From: Nymphaea colorata
Taxonomy: Eukaryota > Streptophyta > Magnoliopsida > Nymphaeales > Nymphaeaceae
Assembly: GCF_008831285.2 (NCBI RefSeq)
Contig: NC_045140.1
Span: 2,335,528-2,399,527, forward strand
Direction of reading: 5' to 3'
Length of the DNA stretch: 64,000 nucleotides
The notes beneath the pieces are model-generated. The model saw only the letters and a program-made list of their open reading frames with translations. It did no database searches and was not told where the DNA came from. Below are positions 45,701 through 63,967 of the stretch, one piece after another. A program made the position numbers and the translations under genes. Positions within the stretch are counted from its first letter, which is position 1. Every line of letters begins with the position of its first letter.

Positions 45701-47188
45701 TATTTGATTGATCTGTTCATGTGTTTGCAGGATAACAGAGTGTGGGTTACTTTTGCGTTGCTTGGAAGAACTTGCTGAAAGATATCCTTTCACCAAATTT
45801 GTGAAAATTATATCAACTGATTGTATTCCCAACTATCCTGATCGCAATCTTCCAACAGTTTTGGTGTATAACAACGGTGCTGTTAAGGCTACTTATGTGG
45901 GTTTGCATCATTTTGGTTCCCAAAGATGTACAGCTGAAGGTGAATTTCTAGATTTGCCTATAATAGTTAGCTGAATCACTTGTTGGTTTGATTTGATCTT
46001 TCATACGGGGTTAGGCTATTAGTTCCCAGTTCCCACTCTGTTGTACAGAGCATGTCATGTTCATATATCGTTTGGACTATTTAATACTCTTTCATGTTGG
46101 TTTTACTTCTGAGCACATGAACTAATTATCACACACAATTTGTAGAATGCAGGTGAACCTGTTACTATGTGGTTAAGTGTTATGTTGATTGTTGAGAACA
46201 AGGACCATCACATGTTTTTTCTTCACATGCTTTTCGTTTGATGCTTTGTACAAAGGATATGAGGTCCTTAAATTATTATTGGAATGTAATTTTGTTGTGA
46301 GACTTGAAAGCGTCCAGCCAACCATCTATGCTATGCTTCATTTTGAACAGTTGCTTTAATCTCTAGTGATTGACCTCATTCTGAGGACATTTTCTTGGTT
46401 AAGAAAATAGAGTTTCCTTTCCTTTTTAGGAGTCTTAAAAGGCTTTTTTCTGCAAAAGGAAATTACACAACTTCCTTGAAGATGCATGCAAGTCGCAACT
46501 GTGGCCAATAAGTCCTACAGTTAGTTAAATGCACAATGTGTGAAAAGCTGAGCGTGTTAAAGCCATGTAAACAATAACAGGACATCTGTGAATACGTTTT
46601 TGACTTGTATATTTCTCTGCGATGAAGAAAAAATTCAGGAAACTTCTACTTGTTCAGATCCAATAAAATAAGGTCCAACACATGATGAGATTGAGGGGCT
46701 TCTCCCAGAGCACATGTGCTCATTGCAAGTTGTTTGGAGGCTTCATTGTCTTGATGTAGCTACCATGCATTAATGCTTGAGAAAACTGATTATCCATATT
46801 CAGAACTTACTAGTGGTGCTTGATTTGTAAAGGGAAAAGGAAAATTTGCTTGTTTAAATAATTACTATCAACCAGCAAGCAAAACCAGTATTACCCCATC
46901 CATTCAAATGGACTAGGAAAGGAAGCCTACTGGAAACAAGTTAATTATGCTTCTATTACTACAATTGGAAATTAGTAGCCTCCTTGTATGAAGTATAACC
47001 TTTTCTTCTTTGAATTTTTTTCTTCAGGTGTTGCTTTGAAACTTTGCCAGTCAGATCCAGTCCTTCGCAATAGTGAAAATGAAAGTGATTCATCAAGGCA
47101 AGCAGTTATGGAAGGAGTGCGCAAACAGTTCATACAGCGGGTTGTTTCACAGCATGAAGATGATGATAGTGATGAATCTAGTGATTGA
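37773..47188 (+). CDS. PLP3: Phosducin-like protein 3 (PLP3), thioredoxin-fold co-chaperone
   Basis: Inferred exons are 37773-38011, 38239-38382, 45731-45939 and 47028-47188, giving 250 residues. PLP3 proteins assist the CCT chaperonin in folding beta-tubulin, and Arabidopsis PLP3 is needed for normal microtubule arrays and cell division. The N-terminus (DYHFVYKDVEGTSTEWDDLQ) and the acidic helix (EEELEDLEDDLDDDRFLEEY) are typical. The thioredoxin-like domain follows: IPRFGSVIPIVGADFVREVS, then FVKIISTDCIPNYPDRNLPT and LVYNNGAVKATYVGL. It ends in an acidic tail (HEDDDSDESSD). It lacks a redox CxxC, as expected for the family. All four exon joins keep frame at GT-AG borders. Intron 2 is 7.3 kb because a copia element sits in it, in the same orientation. 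Nothing in the coding exons looks damaged. Confidence 0.93.
39515..39615. repeat. Fragment of a repeat shared with 48740-48860
   Basis: Contains TCGTAAATGGTGCATTTCGC, AACGGCA and, further on, TTTGCAACAGTTTTTGGCAT. The same order of words is seen at 48752-48850. Words of this type are frequent in plant CACTA-type element ends, but assignment is tentative. Confidence 0.4.
39669..39741. repeat. Compound (CT)n(AT)n microsatellite
   Basis: A CT tract passes directly into an AT tract. Translations here are artefacts. Confidence 0.95.
40356..40360 (+). repeat. Target-site duplication, left copy
   Basis: TGTCA directly precedes the 5' LTR and is repeated at 44421-44425 directly after the 3' LTR, the 5-bp length expected for copia integrase. 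Confidence 0.95.
40361..40648 (+). repeat. 5' LTR of the copia element
   Basis: 288 bases, from TGTTAGAATATG to GTTTCTACA. It differs from the 3' LTR by an A/G and a T/C substitution near its right end. It carries two perfect hairpins in its left part (40382-40409 and 40420-40444) and a TATA-like TTTATATTG near 40469. Confidence 0.97.
40382..40444. repeat. Two adjacent perfect hairpins in the LTR U3 region
   Basis: Hairpin 1 is GAACCGGGTCC (40382-40392), a 6-nt loop, then GGACCCGGTTC (40399-40409). Hairpin 2 is GGGTACCGAG (40420-40429), a 5-nt loop, then CTCGGTACCC (40435-40444). Both are exact and preserved in the 3' LTR at 44154-44181 and 44192-44216. Confidence 0.95.
40599..44138 (+). CDS. 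Copia Pol polyprotein (protease-integrase-RT-RNase H), gag-less
   Basis: A single uninterrupted frame of 1179 codons running out of the 5' LTR to a TAG six bases into the 3' LTR. Domains, numbered from the first codon of the open frame: protease with DSGA (Asp97); integrase zinc finger His233, His237, Cys262, Cys265; integrase catalytic Asp292, Asp355, Glu391; reverse transcriptase with YVDD (856-859); RNase H with Asp1022, Glu1063, Asp1099. All expected catalytic residues appear intact. The frame has no ATG before codon 104, inside the protease, and the frame's first codon is a TTG within the LTR, so no normal start exists. The ATG overlapping the primer site is in another frame and stops after 25 codons. 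The likely explanation is deletion of gag with its start codon. The element would depend on another source of capsid protein. Confidence 0.92.
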   Translation: MCIRSPLSLFLWFVFLHGIRASGVGEAFFPRIVKFFRRPTPLKSKLSPAQLKELQAYISRLSTTPEESSTSEGAQLAQALVASTDQGNPSLGDWIVDSGATHHMTGDSKLFQEYQLSSGKQRVSMADGSSISVAGKGSLSLLNKYRLHNALHVPNIPVNLLSVSSITKELNCNLIFSADHCSLQDLVTGKKIGIGSVTDGLYRLPVQVASALISATSGHLSGVNDRSTVLRWHERLGHLPFQLIKKLFPHLFASVSIDSFACEVCQLAKHVRASYPISLNKTTHPFALVHSDVWGPSGVPTCGGCHYFLTLIDDYSRCTFVYLLRERSEVPAVVKNFVAFVETQFHTTVQAFRTDNAREYVSQSLDEFLKGKGIVHETSCSYTPPQNGIAERKNRHLLNVTRAIMFQRHVPKRYWGDALLTSAHLINRMPTRVLDGQSPYSTLWPTQNPWPLTPRVFGCSCFVHNHSPTLKKLDPRSIKGVFLGYSSTQKGYKCVDPTTSKVYVSRDVTFHEHESYFSANPLQGECLGNKGEEYSSNQLIQFMEFLDYKVSPSVIDTVTVSNEKGSHMEGVTVDAQPTLARDHLFGQVYVRKEKATVEDVGDEDRTNPNPVISPDDPSPSNEELPIALRKGTRSCTSHPIQRFVSYAKLSTNYKCFITTLSKVVIPRSVDDAKDDPKWLQAMTEEMGALAKNKTWEVVDIPKGTHLVGSKWVYNVKYKPDGTVDRYKARLVAKGFSQKYGIDYLETFAPVAKLKTVRVILALAVHRKWRMDQLDVKNAFLNGHLEEEVYMSMPPGYVQEGKCCHLKKALYGLKQSPRAWFERLRIVMKSTGYKQGNGDHTLFIKQRDGLVSLLLVYVDDMIVTGSDEEENRKMKERLAKEFDLKDLGKLRYFLGIEIARSETGLVMNQRKYTLDLLKETGKLGCRPYLTPIESGTKISIKTGTILDEEGKGRYQRLVGKLIYLTLTRPDITYAVNVLSQFMHAPTDCHWKSAERVLGYLKNDPGKGLLYTRQDKLTIEGYSDADWAGCTDTRRSTTGYCIFLGGNLVVWRSKRQEVCSRSSAEAEYRAVAMGVTEMLWLKILLTDIGVELGDKMKMYCDNKSAINLANNPVLHDRTKHMEIDRHFIRERIDSKELILPYMKSEDQVADVLTKGLCTSSFEKNVSKLGMFDMYAKLEGEC
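40649..40661 (+). other. Primer-binding site (initiator Met-tRNA)
   Basis: TGGTATCAGAGCC begins at the first base after the 5' LTR and is the standard plant copia site complementary to the 3' end of initiator tRNA-Met. Confidence 0.95.
44121..44132 (+). other. Polypurine tract
   Basis: CTTGAGGGGGAG abuts the 3' LTR and would prime plus-strand DNA synthesis. It also encodes part of the last codons of the pol frame. Confidence 0.9.
44133..44420 (+). repeat. 3' LTR of the copia element
   Basis: 288 bases, nearly identical to the 5' LTR. The pol stop codon lies in its first six bases. Confidence 0.97.
44421..44425 (+). repeat. Target-site duplication, right copy
   Basis: TGTCA, matching 40356-40360. 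Confidence 0.95.
45175..45250. repeat. (TTTTTTG)n tract
   Basis: A T-rich run with regular G every seventh base or so. It lies about 480 bases before PLP3 exon 3. Confidence 0.85.
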
Positions 47189-47999
47189 TACTCATCAGGC
47201 TCTTATTTTGGACATCAAGTAGGGACCTGGGTGAGTTTTATAGCAGGTGTATCTGGTAATTTAACTTCCTGTAGCATCAGCTTGTGTGTGTGCAATCCTC
47301 GTACTTGCTGTTAATCATGCAATTTTTTTTCCCTATTTATATTCTGTTTAATTCACAATTCATTTTTCTTGGGAATGTTGTGGGGTGAGGAATGTCTCAG
47401 GAAGGCTTATATTCAGTTCTCACCAATCACCATATGCCCTAACTGCGACAATACAATCCAGGAGATTCGTCATGCAAAAAAGCACTCGGAAAGAACTATA
47501 GAAGATGCATATATGTTCGATCCCTAGCATGTTTCAGAGTAGTATCTTCATGTACTCTATGTTAGTGGAAGCATATCGTATTTAGGATATAATCACATTC
47601 CTTGTATGTAGACAGTCATAAACTAGAATTCATCAAATTCTGAAAAAAATAAAGATGTTTGAAATGAGGCAAGGTTTCTTCTATCCGGGTTCATATGCAC
47701 GATTATCACTGTCATCATGGTCAGCCGTATGAGGAGAATACTCCAAACTTGGTAAGGCATCAGGTCTGCAATTAATCACTGAAACAGAAAACTTGGGAGT
47801 TCGTGTTCTCTGATAGGAATTAATCCGTCAGAAATTTTTAGTTATTATTAGTAGTCACGAGGATAGAGCTTTCCGTCTTTTTCAAATTTACACACAACTT
47901 AGCATTTTGATGTTGCATGTTGTTGCAGTGGTATATTTTTAAAAATCCTTTGGGCCTTCGGCATAATCTTTTTCTTTCCGAACATATCTCAATTAAAGG

Positions 48000-48310
48000 T
48001 GGGCATCAGTCTAGCCTTCGGCTACCATATAAAGGCTTGGGCCGGTCTGAGCCCGACTTTGGTTGGTTCAAGCTCGACTCAATATGTATTATAAAACTAT
48101 ATTTAATATATATATTCGTATACTTTTGACAAAGTCAGGTTTGGGTCGGCCTGACTCAATGTATATTGTAAAGCTATATTTAATATATATTTATATACTT
48201 ATTATAATAAATAAGATATTTGTATATTAAATCTAAATATTTGATTTTTTTGTTAAATCAGGATTTAGCCCATGATAGTGCCTCGGCCCAAGCTGCAGGC
48301 ACAATTTCAC
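48000..48310. repeat. Repeat fragment with an internal duplication
   Basis: It starts GGTGGGCATCAGTCTAGCC and contains two similar segments: GACTCAATATGTATTATAAA near 48075 and GACTCAATGTATATTGTAAA near 48151. Both continue into CTATATTTAATATATAT. The GGCCGG and GGCCC words near both edges resemble ends of degraded plant DNA elements. The class is unresolved. Confidence 0.4.
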
Positions 48311-48739
48311 GACGCTCAGCCTTAATCTCAATTTCACGGTTGCATAAACTAATTTTGTCATTTTATATGTTTGGTTTGATGAGATAATGGTGCAAACAAG
48401 TTCGGAATCCCATATCAACTAAAAATATTATAGTAAAAGTTCACTATCTCTGGATAACGATAAGTCTCGAAATATGCAATGTATACGGTCTAATCAGTAT
48501 TTCATTAGATATGAGACAAATCAACTTTTACATATGCACCGCCATTATGAAAAATTCCTATATGCCTACCGGCCCGACCCATCACATCATATGAGTGTAA
48601 TGCGGAATCCTTGTAATAATTATCATAAGAATTATAATAAAAAAAGCCCAAATGGATCATTACATTGAAGGATAAAATAGTACAGCTCTGGGAAAAGTTT
48701 CAGCGGGCCAGTGTCCACTATTGAACGAGTTTTTTTCAC

Positions 48740-48860
48740 ATTTTACAACAGAAAAAACTATCGTAAATGGTATAATTTGTGACGGCAGTTGACTGACTAT
48801 GATATTTAAACACGAAATGCATTCTTTACAACGATTTTTAATGTCACAAAACGTCAAAAA
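48740..48860. repeat. Fragment of a repeat shared with 39515-39615
   Basis: Contains ATCGTAAATGGTATAATTTG, GACGGCAG, and TTTACAACGATTTTTAATGT. The order matches the fragment in PLP3 intron 2. Confidence 0.4.
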
Positions 48861-49683
48861 AAAAAAAACATGGATGTTGGTCGGTTGATTTTTAATTTAT
48901 ACACGGACACACATATGCACTGAGTGTTCCTAAATGTTTTTTTTTAATCTCTCTTTTTTCTCATTAAACACGATTTATTAAGAAAAGAGACAAGAAAATT
49001 GGCTTTCCACGAATATGTCAGAAGTATCACTTCTACTTTTCGATATTTTCAGAAACGCAGGATATTTGTCTTTATGTGGTCCAGCCTCCAAAATTGGTTA
49101 TAAAATGTAGTTGCATGGAATAGTGTGAGACCGTGCAGAGGTTCAAATAGTGCAAACCTTTATTTAAATGCTCAACAACCACGAGAGAAGACAAGAAGAA
49201 GATGAGAAATAAAAGTTTGAAGGGGAGAAATACGTGATCCATCAATTTAACCAACTACCAGTGAAACTTAGGCTCTACTTTTTCCCCCCTTTTCCTCACA
49301 TTTTCATATTTGTCTTCACTGCAGAGACGCCATAAAGTAACATACATGAGAATCTGTTCATCTTCCACGTTCCAATGAGTAGTAGGTGGTTAACAATCCA
49401 TTGCTCAGAAAGTGGCACTCAATTCCCTTCGAACGAAGCTAACCTCAATTTTAAGGCTTTTAATGCTAAATGGACATCCATAATAATATTTCATAAAGTT
49501 TTAAGAGAAACAACTCTTTGGGATGGCTAGACCTAGGTAACTGCATTTTTTTAACTTGCCATACTTGTTGCCTCCTCAGTTATATAAAACTTTGAATTGG
49601 AGGTTCTTTTGAAACAAAAGAGATGTAATTGTTGCTGCTAAAACTCGAACCCGAGACCGAGAGGCTGTAATGAAGTTTGAGAC

Positions 49684-49720
49684 CAGTGGTGGAGTTGGGG
49701 AGTGGGCAGTTGCCCACACG
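49684..49720. repeat. Truncated relative of the CAGTGGTGGAG MITE
   Basis: CAGTGGTGGAG (49684-49694) is followed at 49702-49717 by GTGGGCAGTTGCCCAC, the same hairpin core as in the element at 7257-7434 and near 8562. Confidence 0.5.
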
Positions 49721-50483
49721 GACCCACATAAGTTGTTTTTACTTGCATTTTTCTCTGCATAATTTATTCATCATATATTAGTGCATGCTTCTCAATCTAT
49801 TTCTTATATTAGCAATTGGTTGAAACTTAAACTTCCCTACGCGTTTCTATGCTACCAATTAAACAGATAGAGCAGTAAAATCTATTTTACTTAGCTTTTT
49901 TCAGTTTTGGCTTTCTTGTGTTCATCTTCCACGGAAAGAATAGCAGGTGAGGTGCACAACTGGGGGCAGCCGGCAAACTTGGGATAGATAACTAGATACG
50001 AATCCATGAGCAATATTTCACGAATACATGGTAGCTTTTTTATTATTTATAACATGTTTTCTCTTTAAATTTCAATAAACTCATATGGGCATTTTCAAAC
50101 AATTGGAGGGGAAAGGTCCATTGAATAAGATAGAAGATAACATAAATAAATATTTCAGTTACCATTCAATCAATGAAATTAACCGTTACATATGCTTTGT
50201 AAGTACAAATAATTTCAGAATTATTCCTCTTTTAGAGAGAGAGAGTCCTTTTCACCGAAGCTAAGTACTTAAAATCAGTGGGTTACTTTTAATCTTTTAA
50301 CTTTTTTATTAGAAGTAAAAGGAAAAGGAAAAAGTTAGGTGGAGAAAGGAAGCACGGGACCGAGGGGCAGGTAATGCATCGTGTAATATGGACACTGCTT
50401 AGAGGGGAGCGGGCACACCCACCACCTGTCTTCTTGTTCTTCCCGTCTGCCTTCTAAGTGGGGAGAACCGACCGAGAGATCCC

Positions 50484-50489
50484 TATAAA
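50484..50489 (+). promoter_or_regulatory. Putative TATA box of adenylate kinase gene
   Basis: TATAAA in CCCTATAAACCCG lies 146 bases before the ATG. A CT-rich leader follows, which is typical of plant housekeeping genes. Confidence 0.55.
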
Positions 50490-50629
50490 CCCGTGGGGGC
50501 TTCTTCGCAAGTGCTGTGGTTAGCCATCTGCGAGATCTCTTCTCCTTACATCTCAACTCAGCAAATCCGCACCTCTCTTCTTTGCTCCTTTTCTTTCTGG
50601 TGCTTGTCGAGAGAGAGGAAAGAGAGATA

Positions 50630-58954
<8,325 letters not shown>

Positions 58955-59139
58955 TAATTGTCTTGACTGTATCTTTTTTGACTTTGAACTTTCAACCAGG
59001 TTATCTGGTTTTATACTGGAATCCGATACATTCGGATCGGCTATTCTTCTTCAACAATTTCGAGAATTGTTCTACAAACGTTTTTTTGTTCCTGTGCATT
59101 TGCTACCATGTAACAGTTTAATTTAAGTGCTGATGCCAC

Positions 59140-59145
59140 AATAAA
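59140..59145 (+). terminator. Putative polyadenylation signal of adenylate kinase
   Basis: AATAAA, 185 bases after the stop codon. Confidence 0.4.
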
Positions 59146-61204
59146 TTCTTAATGTTACATCTACTGTGAGGGGTACTGGTAATCTATTCATTTCAAACAC
59201 AAACATGCTCCTGCGTGCGTGCACGGAACATCGCTGCAGGTGCAGTGCATAGATATGGAAAACATGCAGAAAAGAAAATCAAGCTACTATGGTGTCAGAC
59301 CCACTGCTATATCTGGTCGCACCAGGAGCTGAGCAGTGCATCTTACGTGAGGCGTTTGATAATATTGGTTGAGCACTTTATAATTTGACTAGTTCTTTAA
59401 ATTGGAGAAGGCTAGTTTTCTTTTGGAAGTGCATGACTTTTTCATTTTCTGAAGTTGTCTGTTGCCTTTGGATGAAAATATTTGAAGCTCAGCAAAGTCT
59501 TGGAATTATGTCGATGATGTCTCACTTCCCATTTCTGCCATATTTGTCGTGTTAGATGCACATCCTTTAATCCATTGTTTTGTATTACAGGCCTTTCTCT
59601 TTGAACAAGTTATGTATCGTACAATCTGTGCATGTTCTGTTGCAGATGGGGCAGTGGCCTGCTTCAAAACTTGTTTCGAGTTCTGTTATTCTTCTTGAAC
59701 CTTCATATATTAGAACAGAACCACCATAAAAGATTGCTAGCCTGAAAAGTAAACCCCAATGATCGTTTGCTGCTGCTTTCGTCGTCTGGCTACCTAAGGT
59801 GTTATAGAGTTATGTTAAGAGTGAGTGTTGGACCCATGTATGGATCCAGATCCTTCCTTCATCTGGGCTGCCAAAAAAGAGGATCCTGTTGTCATGTCAG
59901 AACCGACTCATGACCTGGAATGTATTCTTACGATTATTGGTTCCCGATCCAAGTGTTATCCAGATCTTTCTGTTTGGATGATACTTCAAAACTAGGTTTT
60001 GGATGCTAAATCTGGTTTTACCTTCAAAACCAGTTTTTGGAATGATGGAGCTCCAACAAAATTGAGTTTGAAGAAAACTCAGATTTGATGGAACCAGGTT
60101 TTGTGAAAAGAAATGAAAAACCTCGTCCTCTTTAGGTTAATAAAAAAACTAAATTTTGAATGTATCACTATCACCGGACAAAAAAAAAAAAATTTAAAAC
60201 TCATTAAAAACTTAATTTTATAAAACCTAGTTTTTAACCTAAAGGTGTCATCTCAAGTACCATTAAAGCCTGCTACACTGTTGTTGCTAATTTATAAGTA
60301 CAGAGAAAAAAAAAAGAAAGCAAAAGGAATTCATCATTTAATTAATGACAACTACCCGTTACACCAGGGAAAAACAAAATCTTCTGACAGCCCGGCCTTC
60401 TCTTTACTGCCATGTTTGTGCGTGCTTCCAAAAAAACAGGACTAAAAAATTATAAACGTAACGCCCAAGCAAAGGAGGAACAACATTGATATTGAAAGTC
60501 CGAAAACAGAAGCGGCTTATTTCTTTTATTCATTAAATTTTAAATAAAATAAAAAGATCAGTGGATATAGGTTGATTAAAAATAGGTTCAGTTTCCATTA
60601 GAGGCAAAGGAGACTCAGGCGTCCAAACCAAAAGCTACAAGGTCATCATCTTTCTAGTTCATCAATTCAGTGGGATGGCTACAACTCAGCGTATTTATTC
60701 AACAGTCAAATCTTCTTCGGCCTACGTTCGTGAATCGCACTACAGCGAGAGACCCTCAAACTGGACTCAAGTGCAAGCTCAAGCTTTGAAAGTTGAAGCT
60801 TGGTAAGTCGAACATTGTGTTTTTAACATTATGTTCCATGCATGCTTTTCAAAATCTCATTTATATCTTAGAGATCATTTGACAATAGGAATACTGGATT
60901 CTTTAATATAGTGTTTCATAAATGTGTCTCAAAAAATGGAGAGATTCATAGAACATTACTTTAATTACAAGAACGCTTGAACTTGAAACAATGAGCCTCA
61001 TTCATCTCATCTCATATAAAGAGGATCGAAGTTGCAAATACTGGTTACTTGCATATTGGAAATTGAATGATAACAAACGATGGGATGGTTCTCATGGGCC
61101 ATTCTCTTTTATCATTTTTGTCTTGTTTTTTTTTTTTTTTTTTTTTTTTTTGGAGGGGGGATGGAATCCCCTTTACTTCATCATGCAATAGTTGGGATGC
61201 TCAA
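59146..61204. other. Intergenic, no gene recognised
   Basis: Only short random frames. A poly(T) tract of about 30 bases followed by a GGAGGGGGGATGG run lies at 61125-61165. Confidence 0.5.
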
Positions 61205-61372
61205 CCACTCGACCAGACTCGAACTCGCTCGGTTAAATTCAATTGGAGCTCGACTGGTAAGTTAAATGAGTCTAGTTCGAGCTTCACTTATAACTCAAGT
61301 TTGTAAACAACATGAGCTCGACTCGGTTAGACTTGTTTATCATTAATATTTTATTTCGCAATTTCAAAAACG

Positions 61373-61416
<44 letters not shown>

Positions 61417-61480
61417 GAGTTTAAACGAGTCACGCTCGAACTTGAACTTAGTTAAGCAGGATCAAATTTGAGCTCACATC
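61205..61480. repeat. GAGCTCGA-type dispersed repeat, copy 3
   Basis: Words such as GACTCGAACTCGCTCGG, GGAGCTCGACTGG and ATGAGCTCGACTCGG match the style of copies at 15296 and 30584. It is interrupted by a (TA)n tract at about 61373-61413. Confidence 0.5.
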
Positions 61481-62734
61481 ATAAAACTAGAGTTTTGTTG
61501 TACGTCACTATGCAATAGTTCACAATTATTAGAAAAAGAAGAAAAAACCATATGGTATTGGACGGCTCGATCTAAAAGATCAAACAGCCCTAATCACTTA
61601 ATGGGCAGTTTCCTATGTCCAACCTTTTTAAGTGTCACCATCCACAAACTCCTCACTTGTTGACCTGTATCATTATACTTCTCAGTTTTTTAATTAAATT
61701 AAAACATTTGAAATTGACTTTAAAAATAAAAAAATATTTGTAATTTTATGTCGGCTTTAATCATAAACAAATAAGCCTCCTCCCACAAGACGTTTTTAAA
61801 GCAATGAACTGACAGCCGTAATCTCGTCTGGAGTTGCAAAACATTAATGTTAATTTAGTTGCCTCGTCTTGAGAAAATATCAAGAAAGTGAATTAAGAAA
61901 TGGCATTACAATTTAAAAATGACGAACACTGAGTTTGTAATTGCAAGACAATTTCTCGGATCTTTCTTGCGGTTTCTTTTGAAGGCAACAATCGCCTTCC
62001 CAGCGCGGCACGTTTTACAACATATTTTTTCGATCCAAACATTTATTAGATTTTTAGATTACACCACAACAAGATACTGCCCATTTACAAAGACTTAACA
62101 AAATGGGAACTTTTAATACCGATTATTTACACTAAACTAAACCCATCTTGATTATCTGCAGACTGAAATTAAGCTCCCATTTTCACCATATTTTTAAAGA
62201 AAATTTGACAAAATATGCAATTTTGTTCCTTTTTCTGTTTTAAAACTTAAAATTCTTAATAACACTCTTGGTTTAGCGTCAAGCTGGTTTGGTTTTCTTG
62301 TCTCGCAAGGTTAGTCAACGCCTTTTTGTGGCAGAGTTTTCTCTTTTTAGTCAAGAATTTTCTTTCTCTGTTATAAAAATCAGTTTCTGAATCGAATGGA
62401 AAAAAAAGCTTATGATTCAAAGAAACGACTGAATCAAATACGATTGGGATGAAGGTATATTTTTTATTTAAATTTTAAAATCATGAGAATATAATAATCA
62501 AAATAATAAGCTACTAATAATATCTTTATAATAATGCTTTAATGGAAAAAACACTGAAGATACAAGGTTGTGTCTGCCTTATAAATGAAATCATGGGCGC
62601 TGCAGTCTTTTTCTCAATTTTTTACTTTGTGCTTAGGCGGTCTCGGTGGTAATTGAGGAGACCAATTTACCCCGTCGATACATTTTGACCGTTGAGGAGG
62701 TGAAGAGAGAAGGGGGAAAAACGTAAAGTCGGCG
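61481..62734. other. Upstream region of the kleisin gene
   Basis: AT-rich sequence without recognisable exons. The promoter of the kleisin gene must lie here, but no certain TATA box was seen. Confidence 0.4.
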
Positions 62735-62752
62735 ATGGTTGTTGCCATCTGA
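62735..62752 (+). promoter_or_regulatory. Five-codon upstream ORF ahead of the kleisin start
   Basis: ATG GTT GTT GCC ATC TGA ends 10 bases before the main ATG at 62763. If transcribed, ribosomes meet it first, and it could lower translation of the main frame. Confidence 0.5.
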
Positions 62753-62762
62753 AGTGACGAAG

Positions 62763-62886
62763 ATGTTTTACTCACAGTGTATGCTCTCCAGCAATGGGCC
62801 GTTGAACACCCTGTGGGTAGCTGCCCACCTTCAGAGGAAGCTGAAGAAGGCCCAGGTCTTGCATACTGACATACCTTCTTCCGTAG
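62763..62886 (+). CDS. Alpha-kleisin cohesin subunit (REC8/RAD21 family), first exon only
   Basis: The first coding exon encodes 41 residues starting MFYSQCMLSSNGPLNTLW, with AAHLQRKLKKAQVLHTDIP near its end. This is the kleisin N-terminal motif (MFYSxxxLxxxGPLxxxWxAAHxxxKLxKxQ) that binds the SMC3 neck. The exon ends TCC GTA G before GTGAGT, so the next residue begins with G, fitting the conserved Asp of ...SSVD or similar. The KLKKxQV...IPSSV wording is closer to plant REC8/SYN1 than to mitotic RAD21, from memory, but the paralogue cannot be fixed from one exon. No second exon was found before 64000, so intron 1 exceeds 1.1 kb and the gene is cut by the window edge. The product would hold sister chromatids together in mitosis or meiosis. 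Confidence 0.88.
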
Positions 62887-63967
62887 GTGAGTCACTGTCT
62901 TCCTGCTCATTCTTCTTCTTCTTCTGCTTCTAGAAGGATGGTTTTAAATGCACAAAAGTATTTCGTTGATGTAATTTCATTGTGGTATTTCAATCTTGTG
63001 GTCTCTTCTTCTTCTTCGAGAATGGTTTTTGAAGAAATGGCTATTTGTTTGGTTTCATTTGTTGGTGGCCGTGTGAAGGTAGCAACTGTAAGCTCCTCAT
63101 TCTTGTTTTTGCACAGGTCTTAGATGAAATGACTTCTTTGGTGACATTTTTCAAAGATAAATACCAAAATTTATGAAGTTAACTAATTGGTTTTCTGGAG
63201 AATTTAGAAATGAGCCACATGGGTGTGGGGGACAGGGTGTAGGCCGAGCAGGGTAGTAATCGATAAGCTTCAAGAGATTTTGAGGGACACTTTACGGTTT
63301 GAGTGCAAATAAATTATACAAGCTTTAAACGTTTTTTGGGTTTAGTTTACTGAGGTTGATGCTGATGGGATTTTTTTTTTTTTAAATGGTTGTGGATGCG
63401 AGGAAATTGGCTTGCAGGATGTTCGCCCTAGAGGTTTTGGTTCTTTAATACATAGATGCTGGACCTTTTCTATCGTTTGACGTCGTTGGTCGAGAGTAAT
63501 TTTGTGTCATATCTGGAAGTTTAAGTACTGAAAGATTTGAATATAGTTGAGGCCTAGGGGGAAAACAAAGCAAAATAGATCCCTCTGAAATCAAGATTCT
63601 CAGACGCCGTTTTTATGTATTACAGTACGAGATTCAGCTAATTGACGTTAATCAGGTTTATTCAGGAGCAAATTTGATTAACCTTTTGGGGCGTCATGCG
63701 GACGCTGCAAATATCTGAAGCTGGTTCTCTCCATGGGGGACAAGAGGTTGCTCATTGGTGTTTTATCATTGGTCGACGTTGCGTTTCAATTGGGTTCCTC
63801 TCCTGCGCCTTCACTGCGTTAGCGCTTATTGCCAAAGTGGGCAGAGAGTTTGGTCTCCCTTGGGCCTCCTTATTTTGTTTTATTTTCTAAAAAGAATCCT
63901 TGGGAAACATGGGATTTGTTACTCATCCTAAAGTTTTGTCTGCTACTTAAAAGAACCAAGTTCGTTA

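Larger units (their letters stand above)
38383..45730 (+). other. PLP3 intron 2, 7.3 kb, host of a copia insertion
   Basis: Donor GTAAGT at 38383 and acceptor TTTGCAG ending 45730. Contents: a CACTA-like fragment (39515-39615), a (CT)n(AT)n tract (39669-39741), the full copia element (40361-44420) and a (TTTTTTG)n tract (about 45175-45250). Without the element and its target duplication the intron would be about 3.3 kb. Confidence 0.85.
47189..50483. other. Intergenic between PLP3 and adenylate kinase
   Basis: No coding exon was recognised. Repeat fragments occur at 48000-48310, 48740-48860 and 49684-49720. A GA run lies at about 50236. Confidence 0.5.

Noticed and set aside
62812-62830. Near-palindrome GTGGGTAGCTGCCCAC similar to the MITE hairpin core
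   Set aside because: It encodes the conserved Trp-Val-Ala-Ala-His of the kleisin exon. The resemblance is coincidental.
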